A stretch of DNA of 64,000 nt, taken from the NCBI RefSeq assembly GCF_030010415.1, contig NZ_JASCSA010000005.1. One strand, 5' to 3'. The notes beneath the pieces are model-generated. The model was not told where the DNA came from. It did no database searches and saw only the letters and a list, made by a program, of their open reading frames with translations. Of the stretch, positions 35,875-43,822 are shown in pieces. Position 1 is the first letter of the stretch, and each line of letters starts with the position of its first letter. This stretch comes from Cobetia amphilecti. Its GTDB lineage: Bacteria > Pseudomonadota > Gammaproteobacteria > Pseudomonadales > Halomonadaceae. The position numbers and the translations under genes are program-made.

Positions 35875-37719
35875 ATGCCCCGAACTGCCGCTGCACCCGA
35901 TGTTTCACCCTCCCCCACCGATGCCACTGCATCGGCAGAATTCGTGCCACGCCGCTGGCTGGAGATACTGGCACGTGCCGGTGGCCGCTGGCCCCAGCTC
36001 GCCATCCTGTGCGCCCTGCTCTCGACACTTGTCCTGCTCGCCCAGGCCTGGGCCATCGCACGTCTGGCCCAGGGCGTGGCCATCGACCGCGAAGGCCTGG
36101 CGACACTGTGGCCGGCCATCGCGGTGCTCGCCGCCAGTCTCTCGCTGCGCGGCGCGCTCACTGGCCTGCGTGGCTATGCCGGCACGCGCGCCAGTCAACA
36201 GATCCGCCGTCGCCTGCGCGAGCGCCTGCTGCAGCGCTTCGCCGAACTCGGCCCGCTGTGGGTGCGTCGCCAGCATCGCGCCAGTCTCGCCAACCGCGTC
36301 TGGGACCAGGTCGAGTCACTGCACGGCTACTACGCCGACTTCCGCCCCCAGACACGCCTCGCGGGGCTGATTCCGCTGATGCTGCTGTGCGTGGTGTTTC
36401 CGCTCAACTGGGCGGCAGGCCTGATTCTGGCCACCACCGCACCGCTGGTGCCGATCTTCATGATTCTGGTCGGCATCGCGGCGCGCAAGCGCTCGCAGGA
36501 GCAGTTCCGGGAGATGGACCGCATGGGCCGACACTTCATGGACCTGCTCACCGGCCTCAAGACCCTCAAGCTGTTCGGCAGCGCCAGACGCGGCCCCCAG
36601 GTCGAGGCGGTCAGCCATGCCTTTCGCAAGCGCACCATGCGCGTGCTGCGCCTGGCCTTCCTGTCCTCCACGGTGCTGGAATTCTTCACCGCGGTGTCCA
36701 TCGCGCTGCTGGCGGTCTACCTCGGCTTCCATTTCCTCGGCCATCTGCAATTCGGCACCTGGGGCGACTCACCGCTGACCCTGCAGACCGCACTCTTCAT
36801 TCTGGTACTGGCGCCCGAGTTCTATCAGCCGCTGCGCGAGCTTGGCGTGCACTACCACGCCAAGGCCGAGGCCGAGGCTGCCGCCAGCGACCTCGCCCCC
36901 ATCGTCGGCAGTGCCCCCTTCACGCAAGAGGCGGATGGCGAGGCTGGCACACAGACGCACTATGCCAACAGCGACCTGCCCGCGGCGCGCCCTCAGACCC
37001 GCAAGCTGCACTCGCTGATGCTGGAAGAGGTCTGTGTGCGCTATCCCAATCAGTGGAACCGCCAGACCAGCACGCTGACTCCGCCGGCGCTCGGCCCGCT
37101 GACCCTGCGGATCACCCAGGGCGAGCGTGTCGCGCTGACCGGCGCCTCCGGTTCCGGCAAGTCGACGCTGCTCAATCTGCTACTCGGCTTCGTCGAGGCC
37201 AGCGACGGCCTGCTGTATCTCAACGGCCATCCGCTGAGCCACGGCCTGCCGCCGGGCATGGCGACCTGGGTCGGTCAGGAGACGGTGGTCCTGTCCGGCA
37301 CGCTGGCCGACAACCTGCGTCTGGCCAGGCCTCACGCCAGCGACGCCCAGCTCGAAGCGGCGCTGGACAATGCCGACCTGCTTGACTGGTACCAGCACCT
37401 GCCGCGCGGGCTCGAGACGCGCCTTGGCGAGGGTGGTCAGGCGCTGTCCGGCGGCCAGGCACGCCGCCTGTCACTGGCCCGCGCCTTCTTGCATGACGCG
37501 CCGCTGGTGCTGCTGGATGAACCCACCGCCAGCCTGGACGCCGACAGCGAAGCGCGCGTGATCGCCGCGCTCAAGCGTCTCGGCGAGGGTCGCACCCTGC
37601 TGCTGCTGACCCACCGACCAGAGCTGCTGACGCTGTGCCAGCGCCTGATTCACCTCGACGATGGCCAGCTGGTGCAGGACCGCCCGCTCCCCCTCCCGAC
37701 ACCGCGAGGTGACGCATGA
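35875..37719 (+). CDS. cydD: Thiol reductant ABC exporter subunit CydD
   Basis: A 614-residue ABC half-transporter with six hydrophobic helices in the first ~320 residues, then the ATPase domain. Walker A is TGASGSGKSTLLNLLLG, the signature is LSGGQARRLSLARA and Walker B is LVLLDEPTASLD. With CydC it exports cysteine/glutathione to the periplasm, needed for cytochrome bd and c assembly. The 3' end overlaps cydC by 4 bases. The cydAB genes are not in the window. Confidence 0.94.
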   Translation: MPRTAAAPDVSPSPTDATASAEFVPRRWLEILARAGGRWPQLAILCALLSTLVLLAQAWAIARLAQGVAIDREGLATLWPAIAVLAASLSLRGALTGLRGYAGTRASQQIRRRLRERLLQRFAELGPLWVRRQHRASLANRVWDQVESLHGYYADFRPQTRLAGLIPLMLLCVVFPLNWAAGLILATTAPLVPIFMILVGIAARKRSQEQFREMDRMGRHFMDLLTGLKTLKLFGSARRGPQVEAVSHAFRKRTMRVLRLAFLSSTVLEFFTAVSIALLAVYLGFHFLGHLQFGTWGDSPLTLQTALFILVLAPEFYQPLRELGVHYHAKAEAEAAASDLAPIVGSAPFTQEADGEAGTQTHYANSDLPAARPQTRKLHSLMLEEVCVRYPNQWNRQTSTLTPPALGPLTLRITQGERVALTGASGSGKSTLLNLLLGFVEASDGLLYLNGHPLSHGLPPGMATWVGQETVVLSGTLADNLRLARPHASDAQLEAALDNADLLDWYQHLPRGLETRLGEGGQALSGGQARRLSLARAFLHDAPLVLLDEPTASLDADSEARVIAALKRLGEGRTLLLLTHRPELLTLCQRLIHLDDGQLVQDRPLPLPTPRGDA

Positions 37720-39578
37720 GCCGCGCCATCCGCAAGCCCGCGCCTGACACGCCCGCGGCTGTCACGGCCAATGAGCCAGCACTGAGCGAAGCGTATAGCG
37801 AGCAGCGCCCGCGTCTGCGCGAGTTGACGCCCTATCTGGCCCTGATGCGCGAGCATCGCGGCTGGCTGGGCATCGGTGCGCTGCTGGCGCTGATCACCCT
37901 GCTGGCCGCCACCGGTCTGCTGGCGCTGTCGGGCTGGTTCCTCTCCGCCACCGCCGTGGCCGGCTTGAGCGTCGCCGCCACCCAGGCCTTCAACTTCTTC
38001 ACCCCGGCGGCAGGCGTGCGCGGGCTGGCACTGGCACGCACCGCCGGTCGCTATGGCGAGCGCGTCACCACCCACGAAGGCACGCTGCGTCTGCTGGCGA
38101 GCCTGCGCCGCCGCCTGTTCGAGGCCATCGAGCCGCTCTCCCCCGCCGCCCTGCAGCATGCCGGCCAGGGAGAGTTGATGACCCGCCTGGGCGCGGATGT
38201 CGACGCCCTCGACAGCCTCTACGTACGCGTATTGATTCCCTCGCTGGTGGCGGTCTGCGCCATCCTCGCCGCCGGTACGCTGATCGGCATCTTCGCGCCG
38301 ACACTGGCGCTGGTGGCGGTGATCGGACTGGTACTGACCGGCGGACTGGTGCCGTGGCTGGCGTGGTGGCGTGGCAGTCGTGACGCCATGCGGCATCAGT
38401 CCTCGGCCAGCCGCCTGCGCGCGCGCCTGCTGGAGCGCCTGCAGGGACTGGGCGAGCTGGTGATCTATGGTCGCTGGAATGAAGAGCTTGAGCGCCTGGC
38501 AGAGCAACAGGCCGAGCGGGATAGCATCGAGCGCGCCCAGGCACGCCGTCAGGCACTGGCCAGCTGGCTGAGCCACAGTCTGCTGGGGCTGACGCTGGCC
38601 GGGGTCGCCCTACTCGGCGTCATGCAAATGGCGCCATATGCGAACAACGACATGACGATGCATTCTGGCGAGCTACTCGATGGTCGCCTGATGGCGCTGT
38701 TCCTGCTGGCCGTGCTCGGCGCCTTCGAGGCGCTGGCGCCACTGCCGCTGGCCTGGCAGGGACTCGGTCGCTGCCTGTCGGCGGCCGCGCGTCTCAACAG
38801 CGTGCAGGCCAATACGCCGGCGGCTCAGTTCCCCAATCCCTCCGAGGCTGCCACGCCGGTGGGACACGCCTTGGAGATCGAGCAGTTGAGCGTCACCCAC
38901 GGCGACACGCCGGTGCTTGAAGAGCTTTCCCTGACACTGGCCGCAGGCGAGCATCTGGCACTGCTCGGCCCGTCCGGCAGCGGCAAGAGCACCCTGCTGG
39001 ACGTGCTAAGTCGCTTCCATATTCCCAGCGCCGGACGCATCACGCTGGGCGGCGTGGCGCTGGAATCACTCGACGAGGCCACGCTGCGCGCAAGCTTCGC
39101 GGTCTGCCCGCAGGACACGCATCTGTTCTGTGCCAGCTACGCCGACAACCTGCGCCTGGCCGCTCCCGAGGCCAGCGATGAGGCACTGACGCGCATGCTG
39201 GAAAGCCTTGGCCTCGGCGACTGGCTGGCCCGCCAGCCACAGGGACTGGCCGGCTTCCCGGATGAAGGGGGGCGTTCATTGTCCGGTGGCCAGCTGCGCC
39301 GCTTCGGTGTGGCGCGTGCACTGCTGTCACCGGCGCCGATCGTGCTGCTCGATGAGCCCTGCGAAGGACTGGACCGCACCAGCGCCGAGCAGGTGATGAG
39401 CGCGATTCTCGCCGCTTGCGAGGGCCGCAGCCTGATAATGATCACCCACCAGCCGCTGGGGCTGGAGCGCTTTGCGCGTCTGGCGCTGCTGGAAGCGGGC
39501 CGCCTGCAGGAAGACGCCACCCCGACCACGCTGAGCCGCGACTCCCGTCTTGCCAGCCTGATGGAGCGCACTGCGTGA
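37716..39578 (+). CDS. cydC: Thiol reductant ABC exporter subunit CydC
   Basis: A 620-residue ABC half-transporter coupled to cydD through an ATGA overlap. It has six TM segments starting with GWLGIGALLALITLLAATGLLALSGWF in abbreviated family form, then an ATPase domain. Walker A is LGPSGSGKSTLLDVLS, the signature is LSGGQLRRFGVARAL and Walker B is IVLLDEPCEGLD. The heterodimer acts in the inner membrane. No terminator is evident before the SDR gene 38 bases downstream, so that gene may be cotranscribed. Confidence 0.94.
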   Translation: MSRAIRKPAPDTPAAVTANEPALSEAYSEQRPRLRELTPYLALMREHRGWLGIGALLALITLLAATGLLALSGWFLSATAVAGLSVAATQAFNFFTPAAGVRGLALARTAGRYGERVTTHEGTLRLLASLRRRLFEAIEPLSPAALQHAGQGELMTRLGADVDALDSLYVRVLIPSLVAVCAILAAGTLIGIFAPTLALVAVIGLVLTGGLVPWLAWWRGSRDAMRHQSSASRLRARLLERLQGLGELVIYGRWNEELERLAEQQAERDSIERAQARRQALASWLSHSLLGLTLAGVALLGVMQMAPYANNDMTMHSGELLDGRLMALFLLAVLGAFEALAPLPLAWQGLGRCLSAAARLNSVQANTPAAQFPNPSEAATPVGHALEIEQLSVTHGDTPVLEELSLTLAAGEHLALLGPSGSGKSTLLDVLSRFHIPSAGRITLGGVALESLDEATLRASFAVCPQDTHLFCASYADNLRLAAPEASDEALTRMLESLGLGDWLARQPQGLAGFPDEGGRSLSGGQLRRFGVARALLSPAPIVLLDEPCEGLDRTSAEQVMSAILAACEGRSLIMITHQPLGLERFARLALLEAGRLQEDATPTTLSRDSRLASLMERTA

Positions 39579-39615
39579 CGACAGTCACATTCGGCCACTA
39601 CAGAGGGAGACATGC

Positions 39616-40428
39616 ATGGCAGATAGCACACTGGAAGATCAGCCATTGGCGGCGGACACCTTCGCGCGCCTGCCACAGGGCTTCTGCGCACTGGTCACCG
39701 GTGCCAGCGGCGGGATCGGGCGGGCGCTGATCGCTGAGCTGCTTGCCCATCCGCACTGTAAAAAAGTGCTGGCGGTGAGTCGCGATGTCTCATGCCTGGC
39801 GGCGCATCCCGAGCTCGAGACGCTGGAGGCCGACCTGACCACCGAGCAAGGCACCGCAAGCCTCGAGCAGTGGCTGGCACAGCAACTGGATGGCGAGAGC
39901 GAGGCGGGACAGCCACCGGCGCTGATACTCAACGCACTGGGCCTGCTGCATGACGAGCGTGAGCAGCTATGGCCGGAGAAGCGCCTGGAAGACTTGAGTC
40001 TGGCAGCCCTGACGCGCCTGCATCAGGTCAACGCCTTCGCCCCGGCCCTGCTGCTGGGAATGCTGGCGCCACGCCTGCGCCGACGCACGCCGGTGATCTT
40101 CGCCTCGCTGTCGGCGCGGGTCGGCTCGATCTCCGACAACCGCAGCGGCGGCTGGTATGCCTATCGCGCCAGCAAGGCCAGCCACAACATGCTGCTCAAG
40201 ACCGCCGCCATCGAGATCGCGCGTCGCAACCCCGAGGCGCTGCTGGTCGCGCTGCATCCCGGCACCACCGACACCGGCCTGTCGACGCCCTTCCAGGCCC
40301 GCGTGCCCGAAGGCAAGTTATTCACGACGGGCTTCGTGGCGCGCCGCCTGCTGCGCGTCGCCTGCGAACTCCCGCCCACCGCCAGCGGCGGCTTCTACGA
40401 CTGGGCCGGTCAGGCCATCGAGTGGTAA
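39616..40428 (+). CDS. Short-chain dehydrogenase/reductase
   Basis: A 270-residue SDR. The cofactor motif is TGASGGIGRALIAELL, an NALGLL segment replaces the usual NNAG, and the catalytic set is Ser (ASLSARVGS) plus YRASKASHNM (Tyr-X3-Lys). The C-terminal HPGTTDTGLSTPFQARVPEGKLFT is typical of the CsgA/YciK-like C-factor group. The substrate is unknown. AGAGGGAGA precedes the start. It may be the third gene of the cydDC transcript. Confidence 0.87.
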   Translation: MADSTLEDQPLAADTFARLPQGFCALVTGASGGIGRALIAELLAHPHCKKVLAVSRDVSCLAAHPELETLEADLTTEQGTASLEQWLAQQLDGESEAGQPPALILNALGLLHDEREQLWPEKRLEDLSLAALTRLHQVNAFAPALLLGMLAPRLRRRTPVIFASLSARVGSISDNRSGGWYAYRASKASHNMLLKTAAIEIARRNPEALLVALHPGTTDTGLSTPFQARVPEGKLFTTGFVARRLLRVACELPPTASGGFYDWAGQAIEW

Positions 40429-40447
40429 CCCTCTCGGTAGAGGCGAC

Positions 40448-41347
40448 TCAGAGCTGCAGATGCTCCTGGAACCACTCGGTGATGAAGTCGAGGTAGGCGC
40501 GGGTCTTGTCGGGCAGGTACTTGCGTGAGCGGAACAGCACCACCATCGAGCCATGCTCGTTCCAGTAGGGCTGCAGCAGCGGCACCAGCTCACCACTTTC
40601 CACTGCCGCGCGGGCCGAGAAGGTCGGCAGATAGGCGAGACCGAAGCCGGCCTTGGCCGCTTCCACCACGCCGAGCAGATTGTTGATCACCAGCCGCGAC
40701 TCCGGCTCCACATCGAAGGGCTGACCATTGAGCGTGAAGCGCCAATGGGCCCCCAGGTCGTAATTGCCGTAGAAGATGGTATCGAAGGCGCGGATGTCCT
40801 GGGGCTGCACCGGCGGCGCATTGACGCGCGCCAGATAGTCCGGCGCCGCATACAGGCCATAGACCACCTTGCACAGCGGGCGCGAGACCATCGAGGAATC
40901 CGGCAGCGGCCCCATGCGAATCGCCAGATCCACCGACTCATCGATGGGCTCAAAGCGCTGATCCTCGAGCAGAATCTCGACGCTGACATCCGGGTAGCGA
41001 CGCATGAAGGCGGTGGTCGGCGCGGCCAGATACATGAAACCGAACGACACCTGTGCCGACACCTTGAGCTGGCCCATCGGCTGCGAGGTGACGGACTGCA
41101 CGCGAGCCTCGGCGGATTCCAGCTCCTCGCGGATGCGCAGGCCGTGCTCGTAGTAGATACGCCCCGCCTCGGTGAGATGCAGCTTGCGGGTCGAGCGATT
41201 GATCAGGCTGACGCCCAGCTGCTCTTCCAGTGCCGCCACCCGCTTGGACGCCAGCGACTTGGAAATTCCCAGTCGCCGCGCCGCCGCCGTGAAACTGGCC
41301 GCGCGCACGACCTCGACGAATACGCGCAGTGCATCAAGTGTCGCCAT
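40448..41347 (-). CDS. LysR family transcriptional regulator
   Basis: A 299-residue LTTR. The winged helix-turn-helix spans residues 1-60 (FTAAARRLGISKSLASKRVAALEEQLG), and the effector-binding domain shows QLKVSAQVSFGFMYLAAP and DLAIRMGPLPDSSM. It belongs to the CrgA/DmlR-type subgroup by these motifs. It converges on the SDR gene. Upstream, a perfect 8-bp inverted repeat at 41420-41438 is a likely operator. The target could be itself or the orphan plus-strand transcript beginning near 41495. Confidence 0.92.
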   Translation of the reverse strand: MATLDALRVFVEVVRAASFTAAARRLGISKSLASKRVAALEEQLGVSLINRSTRKLHLTEAGRIYYEHGLRIREELESAEARVQSVTSQPMGQLKVSAQVSFGFMYLAAPTTAFMRRYPDVSVEILLEDQRFEPIDESVDLAIRMGPLPDSSMVSRPLCKVVYGLYAAPDYLARVNAPPVQPQDIRAFDTIFYGNYDLGAHWRFTLNGQPFDVEPESRLVINNLLGVVEAAKAGFGLAYLPTFSARAAVESGELVPLLQPYWNEHGSMVVLFRSRKYLPDKTRAYLDFITEWFQEHLQL

Positions 41348-41419
41348 GTGTCTCCCTCACCCTCGCTGTGCAACCGCCATGGCCCCCTGAACACGGCCAG
41401 ACACCCCATCAATCTTCCA

Positions 41420-41438
41420 GGTTTCCATACTGGAAACC
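41420..41438. promoter_or_regulatory. Inverted repeat, candidate LysR operator
   Basis: GGTTTCCA-TAC-TGGAAACC is a perfect 8-bp dyad. It lies 73 bases upstream of the LysR start and about 45 bases before the -10 of the plus-strand transcript. Confidence 0.55.
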
Positions 41439-41482
41439 CTAGTTTTCGATTGTACGCGCTTATTCTCCAAAGCGCGGCACCC

Positions 41483-41770
41483 TATACTGTGCGCCAAGAA
41501 CATGCGGGAGCAGGCGCGCCGCGGCATCGGCCGCCTGCTTCCGGACTAGACCGACGACGGCCGGGCCTGCGTGGCGCAGCCCGACCGTCCAGGTTCGCGC
41601 TCAGGTAGTTGCACTGCTCATCCCACCGATTCCCGGTGACTGGTCTGCATGGCGACGCCCCCACGCGCGGTTTCGCTGTCGGCCCATCCCGGGCCTCGGT
41701 GGCGATCTTCAGTGTTGTAATGCAAGTTTCTTGTGCGCCTGGCCGTCTCACGACGCCAGGCGCTTTTTTT
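41483..41770 (+). ncRNA. Candidate structured intergenic RNA with its own terminator
   Basis: A -10 hexamer TATACT (41483-41488; no good -35) is followed by three stable hairpins. The first is 41510-41538 (GCAGGCG/CGCCTGC with inner GCCG/CGGC). The second is 41562-41583 (CGGGC-TGCG/CGCA-GCCCG, extended by GACGG/CCGTC). The last is a textbook terminator with GCGCCTGGC (41735-41743), GCCAGGCGC (41755-41763) and seven Ts (41764-41770). The flanking genes (LysR and corA-like) are both on the minus strand, so this plus-strand terminator has no protein gene to serve. It starts near 41495 and is about 275 nt. The only start-like peptide (15 codons from 41502) lacks a ribosome site. Confidence 0.5.
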
Positions 41771-41788
41771 ATGCCTTTCTTCAGTGAC

Positions 41789-42850
41789 TTACAGCCACTT
41801 CTTCCACTTGAAGAACAGATAGGTCGAAAGCGCCGACACCCCCATCAGGCACAGCGCGAAGGGATAGCCCCAGTCCTCGTCCAGCTCCGGCATCCAGTGG
41901 AAGTTCATGCCGTAGATGCTGGCGATCAAGGTCGGCGGCATGAAGACCACCGCCGCCACCGAGAAGATCTTGATGATGCGGCTCTGATCGAGGTTGGTGA
42001 AACCGATAGAGGCATCCAGCAGGAAGTTGACCTTGTCGAAGATGAAGGTGGTGTGCGGATTGAGCGAGTCGATGTCGCGCAGCATGTCGCGAATCTCCTG
42101 ACGCCGCGACTTCTGACGTGGCGCCGAGGGCAGGTGGCGTGTCAACTGACGCAGCAGGCGCTGACTGTCCAGCAGCGACTGGCGCACCTTGTCGTTGTAG
42201 CGCTCCTGCAACAGGATGCCGTGCAGGGTGTCTTCCAGCGCCTCGGGGTGCACCGCCTGCTTGCCCAGCGCCTCCAGTGCGCGGTAGATATCCTCGATCT
42301 CATCGGCCAGGTAATCGACCTTCATCGCCAACAGCGCTAACAGCACCTCCCAGCCATCCTCCGGACTCAGTCGCTGGCGACGCAGGTGATTGCGGAACAG
42401 CCGCAGCAGGCCGATATCCTCGTGGCGCATACTGATCAGCTGGCGCCCATGCAGATGGAAGGCGACGTTGGCCGTCTGCGGCTCGCGCCCCTTGCGATGC
42501 GGAAACAGCGAGACGACATGGATGCCATCGCCTTCCAGATAGAAGCGCGACGACGACTCGATCTCCTCCAGCTCCTCGACATCAGGCAGTTCCACCGTGA
42601 ACTGTTCGCTCACCCAGCGCTTTTCCTGCTCATCCGGCTCGCAGAGATCGATCCACAGCACATCGCTACGCACCAGAATCGGTGGCGCCAGCTCGTCATC
42701 GGCCAGCAGCCCGGCATGCAGGGCAGCCGCCTCTTCTGCGCTATCCGCCAGGCGCGGCGGCGCATCGGGCTGGCCGGGCTGCGGGTCGGGCAACACGATA
42801 TGTTCGCCGCGCAGGCGGCCATCATCGTGCAGTCGATAGAGTGTGATCAT
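41789..42850 (-). CDS. CorA/ZntB family divalent cation transporter
   Basis: Start at 42850 (MITLYRLHDDGRL) with GAGGAAG upstream; 353 residues. It has a large acidic cytoplasmic domain with long helices, then two C-terminal transmembrane helices. The signature YGMNF (GMN motif) sits after the first helix and the protein ends in a basic KWKKWL tail. Members mediate Mg2+, Co2+, Ni2+ or Zn2+ flux. Its distance from other metal genes gives no further hint. The 972-bp region upstream holds the duplicated Fur-box RNAs. Confidence 0.9.
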   Translation of the reverse strand: MITLYRLHDDGRLRGEHIVLPDPQPGQPDAPPRLADSAEEAAALHAGLLADDELAPPILVRSDVLWIDLCEPDEQEKRWVSEQFTVELPDVEELEEIESSSRFYLEGDGIHVVSLFPHRKGREPQTANVAFHLHGRQLISMRHEDIGLLRLFRNHLRRQRLSPEDGWEVLLALLAMKVDYLADEIEDIYRALEALGKQAVHPEALEDTLHGILLQERYNDKVRQSLLDSQRLLRQLTRHLPSAPRQKSRRQEIRDMLRDIDSLNPHTTFIFDKVNFLLDASIGFTNLDQSRIIKIFSVAAVVFMPPTLIASIYGMNFHWMPELDEDWGYPFALCLMGVSALSTYLFFKWKKWL

Positions 42851-43163
42851 GATGACTTCCTCGAAAAGCCTCGCGGGTCGCGCCTGTGCAATGACTGATG
42901 ACAATGACTGGCCGCAATGGCCAACCATCTGAAAAGGCAGCGAAACCCGGGCGCCTTGGCGGCGTGCGAATAGGATGTCGTCATTCTAAACGAGATGGCG
43001 CGCCAGCGGAGGCCGAGCGACGGGGCGTTATCAAGCACGAGGACGTGAGCGCGAGGTCGCGTGCGAGAGATCGCCCGCAGGAGTGATTGAGCGAGTGATC
43101 GTGCGAGAGAGCGAGCGAGTGATGGAGCTAGCGCGCCAGAGCAGCGTCTGACGGCCAGACACG

Positions 43164-43278
43164 AAAAAAGGCGACCCGTGAGAGTCGCCCTAAGACCGTG
43201 ACTAGCTTGATGAGGAGAAACCCGAACAGGGGCCTGACTCCGCTGTTCTGGCTACCGCATTCCATGGCGGGAAGCGAT
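43164..43278 (-). ncRNA. Candidate Fur-regulated small RNA, copy B
   Basis: On the minus strand: a Fur box (43337-43317), -35 TTGACG (43313-43308), a 17-bp spacer, -10 TAATCT (43290-43285), predicted start A43278. The ~115-nt RNA ends at a terminator (GGCGACTC/GGGTCGCC, 43189-43170) plus six Ts. It shares a 20-nt core CAGCGGAGTCAGGCCCCTGT (43245-43226) with copy A. Two hairpin loops (CGCCAT; CGGAGTCAGGCCC) are identical in both copies while the stems differ, with partly compensating changes. CUCCUCAUC (43217-43209) is complementary to the Shine-Dalgarno regions of gltA (8 nt) and adhP (9 nt). Architecture is as in RyhB/PrrF; sequence identity to those is not claimed. Confidence 0.72.
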
Positions 43279-43316
43279 GAATCCAGATTATGCTCTCCGG
43301 CAGACGCCGTCAATAC

Positions 43317-43337
43317 TAATGAGAAATATTTTCATTA
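43317..43337. promoter_or_regulatory. Fur box of sRNA copy B
   Basis: TAATGAGAAATATTTTCATTA is near-palindromic. The inner 19 bases match AATGATAATNATTATCATT at 15 of 18 informative positions. It ends 3 bases upstream of the -35. Confidence 0.75.
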
Positions 43338-43549
43338 ACATTGAGTCAGCGTTTATCTCACGCGCTGCTGGCCTCCCCTCACCGGCTGACGTATCATGGC
43401 GCCAGAATATCAAGGTCGTGACTGACCTGATGAGACGCTTGCCAGGGACCTGACATCCAAATCTGGTGAGCACGAAGCACCGCTCGACTCGCAAGCCTTC
43501 CTCCCTGTCATTGGCAGACGGAAAGCGAATGAATCGAGAAGCGCTTCCG

Positions 43550-43588
43550 GACGCCTCCCTCGTGCAAGCGAAGGAGGCGTCTTTTTTT
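43550..43588 (+). terminator. Plus-strand terminator between the two sRNA copies
   Basis: GACGCCTCC (43550-43558) pairs with GGAGGCGTC (43573-43581), then seven Ts. It implies a plus-strand transcript from the 43340-43540 interval, where no protein gene is visible; TATCAT at 43391 is a possible -10. Confidence 0.8.
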
Positions 43589-43594
43589 GCGCAT

Positions 43595-43720
43595 AAAAAA
43601 GCGGCCCACCCCGTAGGATGAGCCGCTGGCAAGGACCGTAAAACTGTCTGATGAGAAGCCTCCCGGACAGGGGCCTGACTCCGCTGGCCGGGACACCGCT
43701 ACCCATGGCGGGGAAGCGAT
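43595..43720 (-). ncRNA. Candidate Fur-regulated small RNA, copy A
   Basis: On the minus strand: a Fur box (43779-43759), -35 TTGACG (43755-43750), a 17-bp spacer, -10 TATTCT (43732-43727), predicted start A43720. The first bases ATCGCTTCCC are the same as in copy B. The ~126-nt RNA contains the shared core (43686-43667) and ends at an 11-bp terminator stem (43626-43601, UACG loop) followed by six Ts. The CU-rich CUUCUCAUC (43658-43650) is the counterpart of copy B's CUCCUCAUC. The two copies are about 440 bp apart in the same orientation and diverged outside the conserved parts, so both look maintained. Confidence 0.72.
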
Positions 43721-43758
43721 GACCCCAGAATATGACCCGCGGGCTCAGACGTCAACAC

Positions 43759-43779
43759 TAATGAGAAATATTTTCATTA
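43759..43779. promoter_or_regulatory. Fur box of sRNA copy A
   Basis: The same 21-bp sequence as in copy B, placed 3 bases upstream of the -35. The identical operator in a diverged duplicate argues for functional constraint. Confidence 0.75.
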
Positions 43780-43822
43780 GCATTGGAGAGTCAGGCACTT
43801 GCCGTGCCTTCTCGCCTCAGCT

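Noticed and set aside
41502..41549. A 15-codon leader peptide at the start of the orphan transcript
   Set aside because: No ribosome site, no amino-acid run that would suggest attenuation and no downstream plus-strand gene to regulate.
43346..43540. A degenerate third copy of the Fur-box sRNA
   Set aside because: Only short matches (GTGACT...CTGATGAG) to the other copies; no Fur box, core or promoter in the right order.
43410..43706. A 98-codon minus-strand open frame across sRNA copy A
   Set aside because: It begins inside the predicted RNA, passes through the terminator stem and T-run, and has no counterpart in copy B; the RNA reading explains the conservation better.
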